From assembly GCF_021271205.1 (NCBI RefSeq), contig NZ_JAIWKS010000010.1, forward strand, positions 62,001 to 126,000: a stretch of DNA of 64,000 nucleotides, in the 5' to 3' direction. Shown one piece after another: positions 25,008-33,215 of this stretch. Numbering within the stretch: the stretch's first letter is position 1; every line of letters starts with the position of its first letter. The notes beneath the pieces were generated by a model. That model had not been told where the DNA came from, did not search any database, and saw only the letters and a program-made list of their open reading frames with translations. The position numbers were made by a program, and so were the translations under genes. This DNA is from Pseudomonas uvaldensis (GTDB taxonomy: Bacteria > Pseudomonadota > Gammaproteobacteria > Pseudomonadales > Pseudomonadaceae).

Positions 25008-26774
25008 ATGTCCGTACGATCCGCTGCCCTCGCCGCTTTGCTCACCCTGGCCACCCACACACTGGCTGCCGCGCAAGAGCCGCTGCGCCTGGAAACCCTG
25101 AAGCGCTGCGGCGACCTGCTGCAAAGCCAACGACAGGACTGGTGCCTGACCGTGCGCGGCCTGGGCCAGGAAACCCCGCAATTGAAGCTGGGTGACAAGG
25201 CGATACCGGCGCAGGCCGTCCAGCGCGACGGGGCCAACCTTCGGTTGAGCCTGGACAGCGCCGATTACCAGAGCGGACCGCTCTGGCTGCAGGAGGGGTC
25301 GCGCACCAGCAATGCAGCCTGGCTGACCCTGCGCAACAGTCACGTCCTGGCCGCCACAGCGGACGAAGTGGCGAAGAACATGGACGGCCTGACCAGCTAC
25401 GTCAATCTGGTCAGTGTGCTCATTGAGGAAGACCGCGAAGGCTTGCCGGAAGCCCAGCGTCTGGCCAGCAAGTACGGAGCGAAGGTGGTCGGCAGTATCG
25501 CGCCCCTGAACGTGTACCAGCTGCGCTTGCCCGCCAATGACCTCGTGCAGCGCGACGCATTGGTGCTGCGCCTGGGCAGCGAGACCAGCGTGGATGCCGT
25601 GGTGGTCGAAGAATCCGCCGCAGAAGAAACCGAGCAGGCCACCGCCCGCCCGGCAGAACCGAAGAAGCCCGCCCAGGACTCCGATGAATGGGCGGCGAAC
25701 CGCTTTCTCGACGCGGTGAATTACTACCAGCGGCGCATCCCCGGCCAGCACGCGCCCATCCGACCGCAACCGGTGCGCATCGGTCTCATCGAGCGTGACG
25801 TGGACTTCGACACCGCGGATTTTGCCGATTACGTCGGGGCCTGCTCCGTGCCGCGCACGTGTGTCTATGCACGCGATGCGGATAAACCGGACAACCATGG
25901 CACCACCGTCGCCGGCATCCTCGCCGCGCGCTGGGACGACGGCGGCAACACTGGATTTCTCCGTGGCCTGGATAAAACCAGTGGTGGATTCGAGGTGATC
26001 GTCGAACGTAATTCCGATGCGGGGATCACGGCGAACATCGCTGCCTCGGTCAATCTCGTGGAAGACGGCGTTCGTGTGTTGAACTGGAGCTGGGGGATCC
26101 ATCGCGTTGGTGCGAAGGACGTCAAAGGCGACGACGTGGATTCGCTGCTGCGCTCGGGGATCGCCATGGGGGGCTACGAGGAATTGCTGGAAGAATTCTT
26201 CCTGTGGCTACGCAAGGCCCATCCCGACGTAGTGGTGGTGAACTCCGCCGGCAACGGGTCTTCGTTCTCGGGCACGGACGAATACCGTCTGCCCTCCTCC
26301 TTCATCACCGAGCAACTGCTGGTCGTTGGCGGCCACCAGCGCAGCGAACGCACCGGAGTCGCCGTCGAAGACCCGACCTATGCGGTCAAGCGCGACTCCT
26401 CCAACATCGACATGCGTGTCGATATCACAGCCGCCGCCTGCGCCCACGCCTCGACGCCCCAGGCCGGCCAGGAAGGCGCGGTGCATTGTGGCACCTCCTA
26501 TGCCACGCCCATGGTGGCGGGATTGGCGGCGGCGATGCTGTCCATCAATCCGCAACTGCAACCCGAACAGTTGCGCATGCTGCTGCGCCGCAGCGCCATG
26601 ACCATTGGCGACAATCACGACTTCGAGGCCATGGACGGCGAGGATCTCACCGCGCCCATCCTGCCATCGGAGCGCCGTTATCAGCTCAACGACAAGGACG
26701 TGGGCCGCTCGGCGCGGCTGGACATGCAAAAGGCGCTGGATCTGGCGGCGCAGAGTCGCGATCGGGTGCGTTGA
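25008..26774 (+). CDS. Secreted subtilisin-like (S8) protease, atypical Asp motif
   Basis: A 588-residue protein with a signal peptide (residues 1-22, AAA|QEP-type cleavage). A Pro/Glu-rich segment at about 200-225 precedes the catalytic domain. His297 (DNHGTTVAGILAA), oxyanion Asn416 (VVVNSAGNGS) and Ser497 (CGTSYATPMVAGLAAAM) are intact. The Asp motif reads IGLIERDVDFD: Glu262 stands where Asp is expected, with Asp264 and Asp266 nearby. The region at 125-200 may be an inhibitory propeptide. It is a single gene 68 bases after the FixJ-type regulator; the substrate is unknown. Confidence 0.85.
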   Translation: MSVRSAALAALLTLATHTLAAAQEPLRLETLKRCGDLLQSQRQDWCLTVRGLGQETPQLKLGDKAIPAQAVQRDGANLRLSLDSADYQSGPLWLQEGSRTSNAAWLTLRNSHVLAATADEVAKNMDGLTSYVNLVSVLIEEDREGLPEAQRLASKYGAKVVGSIAPLNVYQLRLPANDLVQRDALVLRLGSETSVDAVVVEESAAEETEQATARPAEPKKPAQDSDEWAANRFLDAVNYYQRRIPGQHAPIRPQPVRIGLIERDVDFDTADFADYVGACSVPRTCVYARDADKPDNHGTTVAGILAARWDDGGNTGFLRGLDKTSGGFEVIVERNSDAGITANIAASVNLVEDGVRVLNWSWGIHRVGAKDVKGDDVDSLLRSGIAMGGYEELLEEFFLWLRKAHPDVVVVNSAGNGSSFSGTDEYRLPSSFITEQLLVVGGHQRSERTGVAVEDPTYAVKRDSSNIDMRVDITAAACAHASTPQAGQEGAVHCGTSYATPMVAGLAAAMLSINPQLQPEQLRMLLRRSAMTIGDNHDFEAMDGEDLTAPILPSERRYQLNDKDVGRSARLDMQKALDLAAQSRDRVR

Positions 26775-26885
26775 GTCTGGTGAGTTCGCGTCGTGACCAA
26801 CCGCCGCAGGCCTCGTGCCGGGTCTATACTGATGTCACTTTTGCATTCAACCCTTGGACACCGGCCAGGCCATCAGGCAGGACAC

Positions 26886-27632
26886 TTGAAACAATCCATA
26901 TTCATTGTTGCGCTGCTCTGCCTACTGCTCGGCACGCCGGTCCGGGCGGAGTCGTATCTGGTCGTCACCGAAGAATGGGCGCCATACAACTACCTGGAAA
27001 ACAATCGACTCACCGGCATGACCACGGAGATCGTCCAGGCCATCATGGCTTTGACCGGGGACGATTTTCCGATAGAGGTGCTTCCCAGCATGCGCAGTTC
27101 CCGGGTCTTGAAGACCCGGCCCAAGACCATTTTGTATTCCATGTTCCGCACAGCCGAGCGCGAACCGCTCTACAAGTGGGTCGGGCCGATCGTGGAAGAG
27201 TCCATTTACCCTTACCAGTTGGCCGATGCGCGACAACCGGTCAATTCGCTGGAGCAACTGATGCAGGTGCCCCAGATCACCACGCGAAATGCCGGTCTGA
27301 TCCCCGATGTGCTGCAATCCCGTGGTTTCAAGAATCTGGATAAAAGCGCCACCGGGAGCCTGCAGCTTTATCGCATGCTCCTGGCCGGACGCACGGAGAT
27401 CATCGTCGGTGATACTCCGGCGGGCATGGCTTACTACTGCCGCCAATTGAATATTGCGCCCGGCACGTTGCGCAAAGTACCCGTCGAACTCTATCGCTCA
27501 TCGCTGTACATCGCCTTCAGCTCAGACTCGGAAGACCGCGTGATCGCCGCGTGGGCCCAAGCTCTGGAAAAACTGCGTCGCTCAGGCGAGCTGGAACGCA
27601 TCCAGCGACGGTACGTCCAGCCGAAGCAATAG
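26886..27632 (+). CDS. Family-3 extracellular solute-binding protein (orphan)
   Basis: About 248 residues. A signal peptide (IFIVALLCLLLGTPVRA|ES) is followed by YLVVTEEWAPYNYLENNRLTG, the usual start of HisJ/FliY-type binding proteins (SBP_bac_3), and the domain continues to GELERIQRRYV. No amino-acid ABC permease is nearby, so it may supply a distant transporter or sense ligands. The start is uncertain: TTG at 26886 follows a GGCAGGA site and gives a standard signal peptide; ATG at 26832 and GTG at 26793 are in-frame alternatives. Confidence 0.75.
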   Translation: MKQSIFIVALLCLLLGTPVRAESYLVVTEEWAPYNYLENNRLTGMTTEIVQAIMALTGDDFPIEVLPSMRSSRVLKTRPKTILYSMFRTAEREPLYKWVGPIVEESIYPYQLADARQPVNSLEQLMQVPQITTRNAGLIPDVLQSRGFKNLDKSATGSLQLYRMLLAGRTEIIVGDTPAGMAYYCRQLNIAPGTLRKVPVELYRSSLYIAFSSDSEDRVIAAWAQALEKLRRSGELERIQRRYVQPKQ

Positions 27633-27675
27633 CCCACTTCATCCACACCATCGCGGGGACGCTGCAGGCCCATAG

Positions 27676-27939
27676 CAACCGGTCGCTGATCACGGCATCA
27701 CCCTCGGCTTCAAGAGCAGCACCGACACCCAACTGCGCCTGATCAACCTTGGCCAGACCGGCGCCTTGCTCGCCATTGACCAGGCGGGCTACGCCAACCG
27801 GCTCACCGGATTCGAAAACCCGGATGAAGTCACCATCCCGCCGAAGACGGCCGTGCGGCAGAAGTTTGTGTTCGAGGGAATGAACGAGGCGATCAATTCG
27901 GTACAGGTTTGGGGGCGGGATTATTCGGTTAAGAAGTAA
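27676..27939 (+). pseudogene. C-terminal gene fragment without a start
   Basis: After a TAG at 27673, an 87-codon frame reads protein-like sequence (GITLGFKSSTDTQLRLINLG, later EVTIPPKTAVRQKFVFEGMN) up to a TAA. There is no ATG until late in the frame and no ribosome site. Codon use is like that of real Pseudomonas genes. It looks like the 3' end of a lost gene joined to unrelated sequence. The parent family is not recognised. Confidence 0.45.
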
Positions 27940-28057
27940 GGTTACTTGATTATGGTGTTCGGAAGCCGCGTCATCGGGTAGTCGCGGCAGGGCCGATGGA
28001 CGTGGGTGGGAAAGGTGAGCTGACGCTGAGTCCGGAGTCCACTCCTCGGTCAAGCAC

Positions 28058-28546
28058 TCATTTAACCAATCGCGTATCCAGGCCAAACCGCTCCTGTGAG
28101 ACAAGCCTGAACTGATTCGTCGCCAAATCGCAGCTTACCAACAGATTCCAAGAATGCTGGGTCACCGCAGAAGGAATCAGTATGAAGGGGTACTCAGCCA
28201 GCAGCTTGTCCGCAAACTGCTGTTGATTGGGTGAAGGTCTAGCCGGAATAAGCCAGTTCGGGTTCGGCAGGTCTTCGACCTGGACCACTTTGACGAGTGC
28301 CGGATCCAGCACTTCAAAACATGTCAGCAGATAAGGCATCATGTCCAACGCGTCGAACCCCAGATGGGACGCCACTTCCAAAATGGCCGTAGATGGGTCA
28401 GCGGAGGCGTAGATGACCCGCCGTCCAGGCGGATTCCAACGTCCACCGGTTCGTTGTGCCCCAATACCGCTGTCCCACGTATCTTTGTAGATCTCGCGGT
28501 CCAGTCGCCAAGCATGCCATCGACCGTCCCAGGGCAACGGAATCAT
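28058..28546 (-). CDS. RES-domain toxin
   Basis: A 162-residue RES-family protein. The family signature runs HAWRLDREIY, then GGRWNPPGRRVIYAS, then AILEVASHLG; the conserved Arg, Tyr and Glu of the RES fold are present. RES toxins deplete NAD+ or ADP-ribosylate targets when freed from their antitoxin. Its ATG overlaps the stop of the upstream antitoxin gene by 4 bases, the usual RES-Xre arrangement with the antitoxin first. Confidence 0.88.
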   Translation of the reverse strand: MIPLPWDGRWHAWRLDREIYKDTWDSGIGAQRTGGRWNPPGRRVIYASADPSTAILEVASHLGFDALDMMPYLLTCFEVLDPALVKVVQVEDLPNPNWLIPARPSPNQQQFADKLLAEYPFILIPSAVTQHSWNLLVSCDLATNQFRLVSQERFGLDTRLVK

Positions 28547-29046
28547 TGATAAACCCCATACTCGATCCGAGTCAGGTAATCCTCCGCTACTTGAAAGCCC
28601 AGCGAGTTGTCGATCAGCTCCAATGGCATGTATCCATCCAGGTACTTACAGGGTTTTTTCAGCCAGTCCTCAGCCAATTGCTGACTGCCAAAGACATTGA
28701 TTGCATGCTCCAGAATCTGGGCATACTGAAAAGCAACCGTGCTCTGTTGCTGGTTCAGACGTATGGGCTTGGTCTCTTTCGCCAGACGCTGGACGGTTCG
28801 GACGGATCTTCCTGTAATCCGCTGAACCAAGTCATGCTCCATGTACAGAGGGGACGTAGACAGCATGTCCTTGACGTCACTTAAGTAAAAGCCCTCCTGC
28901 GCGTACCGGATAATCAGCAAGCGCTCATCGCTTTTTCGACCCTGCAACAGAACCTCCGTGGGCTTTCTGGCAAGACTCCTCGCCCCCGCACCTGTTTTCC
29001 CTTTGGATTTGGTGACTCGCTTGTCTGCTTGCTTCACTGCGGACAT
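28543..29046 (-). CDS. Xre/MbcA/ParS-type antitoxin (DUF2384)
   Basis: A 167-residue protein. A basic N-terminus is followed by an Xre-like helix-turn-helix (LVQRITGRSVRTVQRLAKE) and a C-terminal DUF2384 toxin-binding domain (HAINVFGSQQLAEDWLKKP, then LGFQVAEDYLTRIEYGVY). It neutralises the RES toxin and probably represses the pair by binding the inverted repeat just upstream. The ATG at 29046 has GAGG 9 bases upstream; the open frame extends further without a ribosome site. GC is lower than in surrounding genes. Confidence 0.87.
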   Translation of the reverse strand: MSAVKQADKRVTKSKGKTGAGARSLARKPTEVLLQGRKSDERLLIIRYAQEGFYLSDVKDMLSTSPLYMEHDLVQRITGRSVRTVQRLAKETKPIRLNQQQSTVAFQYAQILEHAINVFGSQQLAEDWLKKPCKYLDGYMPLELIDNSLGFQVAEDYLTRIEYGVYQ

Positions 29047-29062
29047 AAGGCTAACCTCATTG

Positions 29063-29095
29063 CGACATTTGACGTAATCATAGCGCCAAATGTCG
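29063..29095. promoter_or_regulatory. Probable autoregulatory operator of the Xre-RES pair
   Basis: A perfect 9-base inverted repeat, CGACATTTG (29063-29071) and CAAATGTCG (29087-29095), with 15 bases between. It lies 16 bases upstream of the antitoxin start codon, where the promoter should be. Xre antitoxins of this family bind paired repeats at this position. The remaining bases up to 29420 contain no gene I can support. Confidence 0.65.
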
Positions 29096-29420
29096 TTATG
29101 GCGGCAAGTCGGTTCGTCGGCCTTGACGCATAGGGTTTCAGGCATCGATTTGTCCTCACGATATGAAACGAAGCTGAGCGTGCTGGATGCCACGCGGGGC
29201 ACCAAGGCAGTGCCAGATCGTAAGTGCAATACGTCCGAAGCCCAACCTTAAAAAGTTGTCGGACACTTCCTCATTTTTCCCAAAGTGATCATTAGTCGTA
29301 GGACGCATTTCGTTGAGGGCTGGCTACGCCCGCTCGCCACAAGTTATCACCGGCCTCACCTGTAAGCGCACCGATTAAAAATGTTACAAAGTTAAAGAAA
29401 TACACGACAGGGAGTCTGCT

Positions 29421-29918
29421 TTGAAATCAGCATCGCCGTTCATCGTCCATGAAACCAACCACTGGACAGTCAACCATCACATGGCGTCTTCCCTGCCCGG
29501 CTACGTCATGCTCGGCTCCAAGGCTCACGCTAACTCCTTGACCCAACTGCCCGCCCCAGCGCTGGCGGAACTGGGTGGCTTGATGGCGGATATCCAGAGC
29601 GTTCTTGAAGCGCAACTGGACCCCAAATGGCTTTACATCAGCCGATTCGGCCACGATCCCCGCTACCCTATCCACTTCCATTTCATTCCAGTGTACGAAT
29701 GGGTCGAGGAGCTGTTCTGGAACGATGCCCGGTACAGGCTGCTTGAAACTTTTGGCACTCAGGAAAATGCCCAGACACTGACCGATGGCGCGGAGCTGAC
29801 GTTATTCATCTGGCGTGAATTCGGTGAAAGCCCGACGCCGCCCGCTATCCAGGGGCCGTCGATTGACCATGTGATTGAACGATTGCGCCAGTCATTTGAA
29901 ACGCGCGCTCGCCCCTGA
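29421..29918 (+). CDS. HIT-like protein with a degenerate histidine triad
   Basis: A 165-residue protein resembling the HIT superfamily of nucleotide hydrolases/transferases. GYVMLGSKAH and ALAELGGLMADIQ match the N-terminal half. The triad region YPIHFHFIPVY gives His85 and the nucleophile-position His87, but Ile89 replaces the third His. It starts with TTG at 29421 behind a CAGGGAG site; the first in-frame ATG (29481) would truncate the fold. It precedes a cytochrome c gene by 16 bases. Confidence 0.6.
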   Translation: MKSASPFIVHETNHWTVNHHMASSLPGYVMLGSKAHANSLTQLPAPALAELGGLMADIQSVLEAQLDPKWLYISRFGHDPRYPIHFHFIPVYEWVEELFWNDARYRLLETFGTQENAQTLTDGAELTLFIWREFGESPTPPAIQGPSIDHVIERLRQSFETRARP

Positions 29919-29934
29919 ACAAGGCCCACAACAA

Positions 29935-30309
29935 ATGAAGATGCTGTACACCGCTTTGCTAGGGCTGTTGTCCATCGCTCCACCAACCCTGTCCTTCGCG
30001 GACAACGCCAATGGGAAGACTCTCTATCTTCAAAGATGCGCCGTTTGCCACGGGGCGGATATCAAGGGAACAGGGCCGTTGGCCAGGAAAAGCAATCCGC
30101 CAACCCCTGACCTCACGACACCCGCCTTCAGAAAACGACTGGCTGATTACCCGGGCGTGATCGTGTCCTCGATCATCCTTCGTCCCAATGGAGACCTGAT
30201 TCCGAGGACCTTGCAAGAGAACGGGGTGAAGATCCCGCCGCACGCCTGGAGCGTCAGGGATTTTCGCGACCTGCATCAATACATGAGTGGCGTCATTTCA
30301 AAAAAATGA
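29935..30309 (+). CDS. Periplasmic c-type cytochrome
   Basis: A 124-residue monoheme cytochrome c. A signal peptide (MLYTALLGLLSIAPPTLSFA) is followed by the heme-binding CAVCH motif in LYLQRCAVCHGADIKGTGP. A single CXXCH is present. A Met ligand is not obvious in the C-terminal half: the only methionine, in HQYMSG close to the end, is the candidate. The protein probably carries electrons in the periplasm. The partner oxidase or dehydrogenase is not in this neighbourhood. Confidence 0.85.
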   Translation: MKMLYTALLGLLSIAPPTLSFADNANGKTLYLQRCAVCHGADIKGTGPLARKSNPPTPDLTTPAFRKRLADYPGVIVSSIILRPNGDLIPRTLQENGVKIPPHAWSVRDFRDLHQYMSGVISKK

Positions 30310-30346
30310 CCTTGTGCCCCAAGCAAGCGCGGAGCCCACGACGTAT

Positions 30347-30865
30347 TCAGGTGACAGACCAGACCATTGCACAGCGGCTGCCCGGAGCGTATCCGCGCTG
30401 GTATTCGCCACTCAATAGCGCCGCCAGTCGCGGCTCCAGGTGCTGGCTGGCTTGAACCTGGAAACCCATGCGGGCATAAAACGGGGCGTTCCACGGCACA
30501 TCAAGGAATGTCGTAAGGGTAACCTGACGCAGCCCGTTGGAGCGGGCATGGGCCTGCGCCACCTCTATCAGACGCCGCCCTACGCCCCGGCCCTGCCAGG
30601 GCCGCGCGACGGATATCTCATGGATATGAAGAGCCTCGTCGTAGCGCTCGGCACTGAGAAACCCTTGCGGCGCGCTTTCGTCATCGAGGGCAACCCAGCA
30701 CGTCGATAGCGCAATGAGCTGGCGATGTCGCTCGACAGACATCGGCGGCGACTGCGCCACCCAGCTCAGCTCATCAATGCTTCCGAACGCCAGGGCGGCG
30801 GACGCCTCGATGGCGGGCAGGTGTTGTGCATCGTCCGCAACGGCGACACGAACAGTCACAGGCAT
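30347..30865 (-). CDS. GNAT family N-acetyltransferase
   Basis: A 172-residue acetyltransferase. The acetyl-CoA loop is VARPWQGRGVGRRLIEVAQ, followed by the NAPFYARMGF motif typical of GNAT proteins. The start at 30865 is chosen for GAGGG about 7 bases upstream and because VTVRVAVADDAQHLPAI is the usual N-terminus; the open frame extends upstream without a ribosome site. The substrate cannot be inferred. Confidence 0.85.
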   Translation of the reverse strand: MPVTVRVAVADDAQHLPAIEASAALAFGSIDELSWVAQSPPMSVERHRQLIALSTCWVALDDESAPQGFLSAERYDEALHIHEISVARPWQGRGVGRRLIEVAQAHARSNGLRQVTLTTFLDVPWNAPFYARMGFQVQASQHLEPRLAALLSGEYQRGYAPGSRCAMVWSVT

Positions 30866-30970
30866 AGGTTCCCTCGGTTCTGTGAATGGACTGGCCCGAT
30901 CAAGAGCCTGACAGGCCGCGCCCATTCGATGGCGCAGCCTGCGCAAGCATCAGCGCAATGACCCTTGTGG

Positions 30971-32002
30971 TCAATGCGCCTCCCTCATCAGCCCGGACAC
31001 CGCTTTCTCCAGAAAGCCCAGGCAGTGCTCATCCAGCCAGGTGCCTTCGGCGAGGCTGGGCTCCTGTTGCATGGCATCGCGGATCTTCTGGTGGGTGCTC
31101 GGATCGTCCCCGGCATAACCCCGGAACAGGGCGAGCCAGCGCGCAGCCAGTGCCCGCCCCTGCTCTCCATCCGGCATGGCGCCGGCGTCCAGAGCATTGC
31201 GCAAGTCCATCAGCAACGGCGGCCACCCCTGCATCTGGCGTCCATAGTGCTGGCGCATGAAAGCGAACTCCTCGGCCGAGAGGTAACGGGCGAACACGCA
31301 AAGCTTGCTCTCGGCGAAGGCCTCCAGCAGATAAGCCACCACCTGCGGCGACACCCCCAATTGCTGCTGAAACAGAGGCTCCTGGGCGTGCATACTGCTG
31401 AGCCTGAGCAGCCAGTCGGGATTGGCGTCGGTGTCACGCTCCAGGGTGCACATCCAGCGTCGGGCAAGCTGCTGGGCGGCTTCGCTGCTGGGCGGGGTAC
31501 CAGCTTCATGAAACGCATTGGCCTCGGCGGCCAGTTCCAGCCATTGCGTGCGCAGGGCGCCATCGGCCTGATAGAACGGCAGGTGGTCGAGTTGGTCTTG
31601 GGTGAAATAGCGGTCGTACATGAACATCATCTCCAACGTGGTCAGCCAGTCGTCCAGCTCCGGCGCCTCCCCCGCCACGAGCCGCGTCTTGAGCAGGCTC
31701 AGCCGATTGCGCAAATGGGTCTGCTGCGCGATCAGGCGGTCGATGGCGCCGATCTGCCGCTCGAGGGTGGGAACGAGCGCGAGGTCCGGATCGTCGATTG
31801 CCGCGCCGATTTCTGCCAGCGACATGCCGAGCTCGCGCAGCGCCTGGATCTGGTGCAGGCGAGCGATGTCGTTACGGTTGTAGAGGCGGTAGCCGGCGTC
31901 GGTGCGGGTCGAAGGACGTAGCAGTCCGATGCTGTCGTAGTAATGAAGGGTCCGCACGGTCAATCCCGTGCGCCTGGCCAGTTCACCTACTCGAAGCAAC
32001 AT
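30971..32002 (-). CDS. MerR-family regulator with TipAS-like C-terminal domain
   Basis: A 343-residue regulator. The N-terminal MerR helix-turn-helix (RVGELARRTGLTVRTLHYYDSIGLL) is followed by a coiled coil to about 125. The long helical C-terminus resembles the ligand-binding TipAS domain of antibiotic-responsive MerR proteins and appears to be duplicated. CAGGAG lies 8 bases before the ATG at 32002. It may activate the downstream GNAT gene, which lies on the same strand 105 bases away, or its own promoter. The ligand is unknown. Confidence 0.82.
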   Translation of the reverse strand: MLLRVGELARRTGLTVRTLHYYDSIGLLRPSTRTDAGYRLYNRNDIARLHQIQALRELGMSLAEIGAAIDDPDLALVPTLERQIGAIDRLIAQQTHLRNRLSLLKTRLVAGEAPELDDWLTTLEMMFMYDRYFTQDQLDHLPFYQADGALRTQWLELAAEANAFHEAGTPPSSEAAQQLARRWMCTLERDTDANPDWLLRLSSMHAQEPLFQQQLGVSPQVVAYLLEAFAESKLCVFARYLSAEEFAFMRQHYGRQMQGWPPLLMDLRNALDAGAMPDGEQGRALAARWLALFRGYAGDDPSTHQKIRDAMQQEPSLAEGTWLDEHCLGFLEKAVSGLMREAH

Positions 32003-32083
32003 CGTTTCAACTCCTGTTTCCTTAGACGACGCCCATGCTGCGGCCTCACGTTGCGTGAGGGTCAAGCCCCGGGTGGACGACCC

Positions 32084-32392
32084 TCAGGACTTGGAACGCA
32101 TCCGGCCGCGGATCGCCATGTACAGGCAACCCCAGGCAATGAAGCCAATGACCACGCCTTCGACGAGACCCACCAGCAGGTTCAAGGAAAAACTGAACGG
32201 CTGCTCAGCCCAGTGGAACGTCGTCGAGCCCGTTCGAAAACCACTGACGCGCAGCCGTCCGGTAAATATGGCCGGCACCAAGGTCATGACGTTAGTCAGT
32301 TCCAGCACCGCAAAGAAGGCGCCCAACAGCGTGAGCAAGGTTCGTGCGGGCAAGCCCAGTTTCTCGATTGGCTCAGGCGCACGACGGAAAAC
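32084..32392 (-). pseudogene. 5'-truncated small membrane protein gene
   Basis: The reading frame ends in MRSKS at 32084 and encodes two hydrophobic helices (LTLLGAFFAVLELTNVMTLV and LLVGLVEGVVIGFIAWGCLY). It continues upstream as RRAPEPIEKLGLPARTLL with no ATG, up to the point (32393) where a GGGACAGATTTATT repeat begins and an in-frame stop follows. A TTG at 32353 could serve as start but lacks a ribosome site. The gene was probably truncated by the repeat. The family is not recognised. Confidence 0.5.
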
Positions 32393-32507
32393 GGGACAGA
32401 TTTATTATCAGAAAAATATATCCATCCCTTTTGTCCGGCAATAGTCTAGCTGGCTTGTGTCATGCGGTGTATGCGACGGCTTTTTTCAGACAGAGTCTGT
32501 CCCGTTA
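32393..32507. repeat. GGGACAGA-type repeat, left flank of a GNAT gene
   Basis: GGGACAGATTTATTATC at 32393 and the inverted AGTCTGTCCCG at 32494-32504 form the ends of an about 110-base AT-rich segment. The same sequence, with a few changes, recurs at 33068-33115 on the other side of the GNAT gene. It breaks a membrane-protein frame at 32392. It is probably a non-coding repeat of mobile origin; the family is not identified. Confidence 0.5.
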
Positions 32508-32582
32508 TTTCCTAGTGTAAGCGTCCGGGGAAGGCACATTGCGATGCGCTAAGCTGTAATCCTTTAGAATTGAGGTCTCAGC

Positions 32583-33032
32583 ATGAAATGCCACGTTCGT
32601 CCCGCCACGAGCAGCGATGCAGCAGCGATAAGCCGCGTAGTTATAGCCGCCCTGCGTGAGTCAAATTCACAGGACTATCCGCCTGATGTGATCGCTCAGG
32701 TTGAGCAGAGCTTTTCTCCTGAAGCCATCAACACACAGCTTACAAAGCGTAGGGTTTTCGTAGCCTTGTTGGGCGAAAACATTATTGGCACTGCCGGTCT
32801 CGACGGTGATGTGGTCAGAAGTGTTTTCGTTGACCCGACTCACCAGAAAGGCGGTATCGGGCGGCATTTGATGGATGTCATCCATACAACTGCTGCCAGC
32901 GTAGGAGTTGGAGCTGTACGTGTGCCCTCGTCGATTACAGCTGAAAGGTTTTATACCGCGTTGGGTTATCAGAAAATCCGAGACGAGTTTCATGGGGCGG
33001 AGCGCACCATCGTTATGGAGAAGCGGCTGTAG
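32583..33032 (+). CDS. GNAT family N-acetyltransferase in a repeat-flanked cassette
   Basis: A 149-residue acetyltransferase: VRSVFVDPTHQKGGIGRHLMDVI is the acetyl-CoA loop and ERFYTALGYQKI the C-terminal motif. It resembles ElaA/YafP-like stand-alone GNATs. GC is clearly lower than in flanking core genes and the codon use is different, suggesting transfer. It lies between two copies of a GGGAC(A/G)GA(T/C)TTATT hairpin repeat. The substrate is unknown. Confidence 0.8.
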   Translation: MKCHVRPATSSDAAAISRVVIAALRESNSQDYPPDVIAQVEQSFSPEAINTQLTKRRVFVALLGENIIGTAGLDGDVVRSVFVDPTHQKGGIGRHLMDVIHTTAASVGVGAVRVPSSITAERFYTALGYQKIRDEFHGAERTIVMEKRL

Positions 33033-33067
33033 GATTCGCCCAGACTATTTACTCACTTATGCGGCAA

Positions 33068-33115
33068 GGGACGGACTTATTATCCGAAAAACAAGTCGAA
33101 AAATAAGTCTGTCCC
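33068..33115. repeat. GGGACGGA-type hairpin repeat, right flank of a GNAT gene
   Basis: GGGACGGACTTATT (33068-33081) and AATAAGTCTGTCCC (33102-33115) form an inverted repeat with 14-base arms and one mismatch, followed by a T-run and a second TCCCGTTTTTC. It is closely similar to the repeat at 32393. It could double as a terminator for the GNAT gene. Confidence 0.6.
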
Positions 33116-33215
33116 GTTTTTCAGTCCCGTTTTTCAAACTCAAACGTTTGAGTGGGCTGTCAAAATGCTCGTTCAGAGGTATTAACAACCGACCCACTGT
33201 GACCCGCGACTGCCG

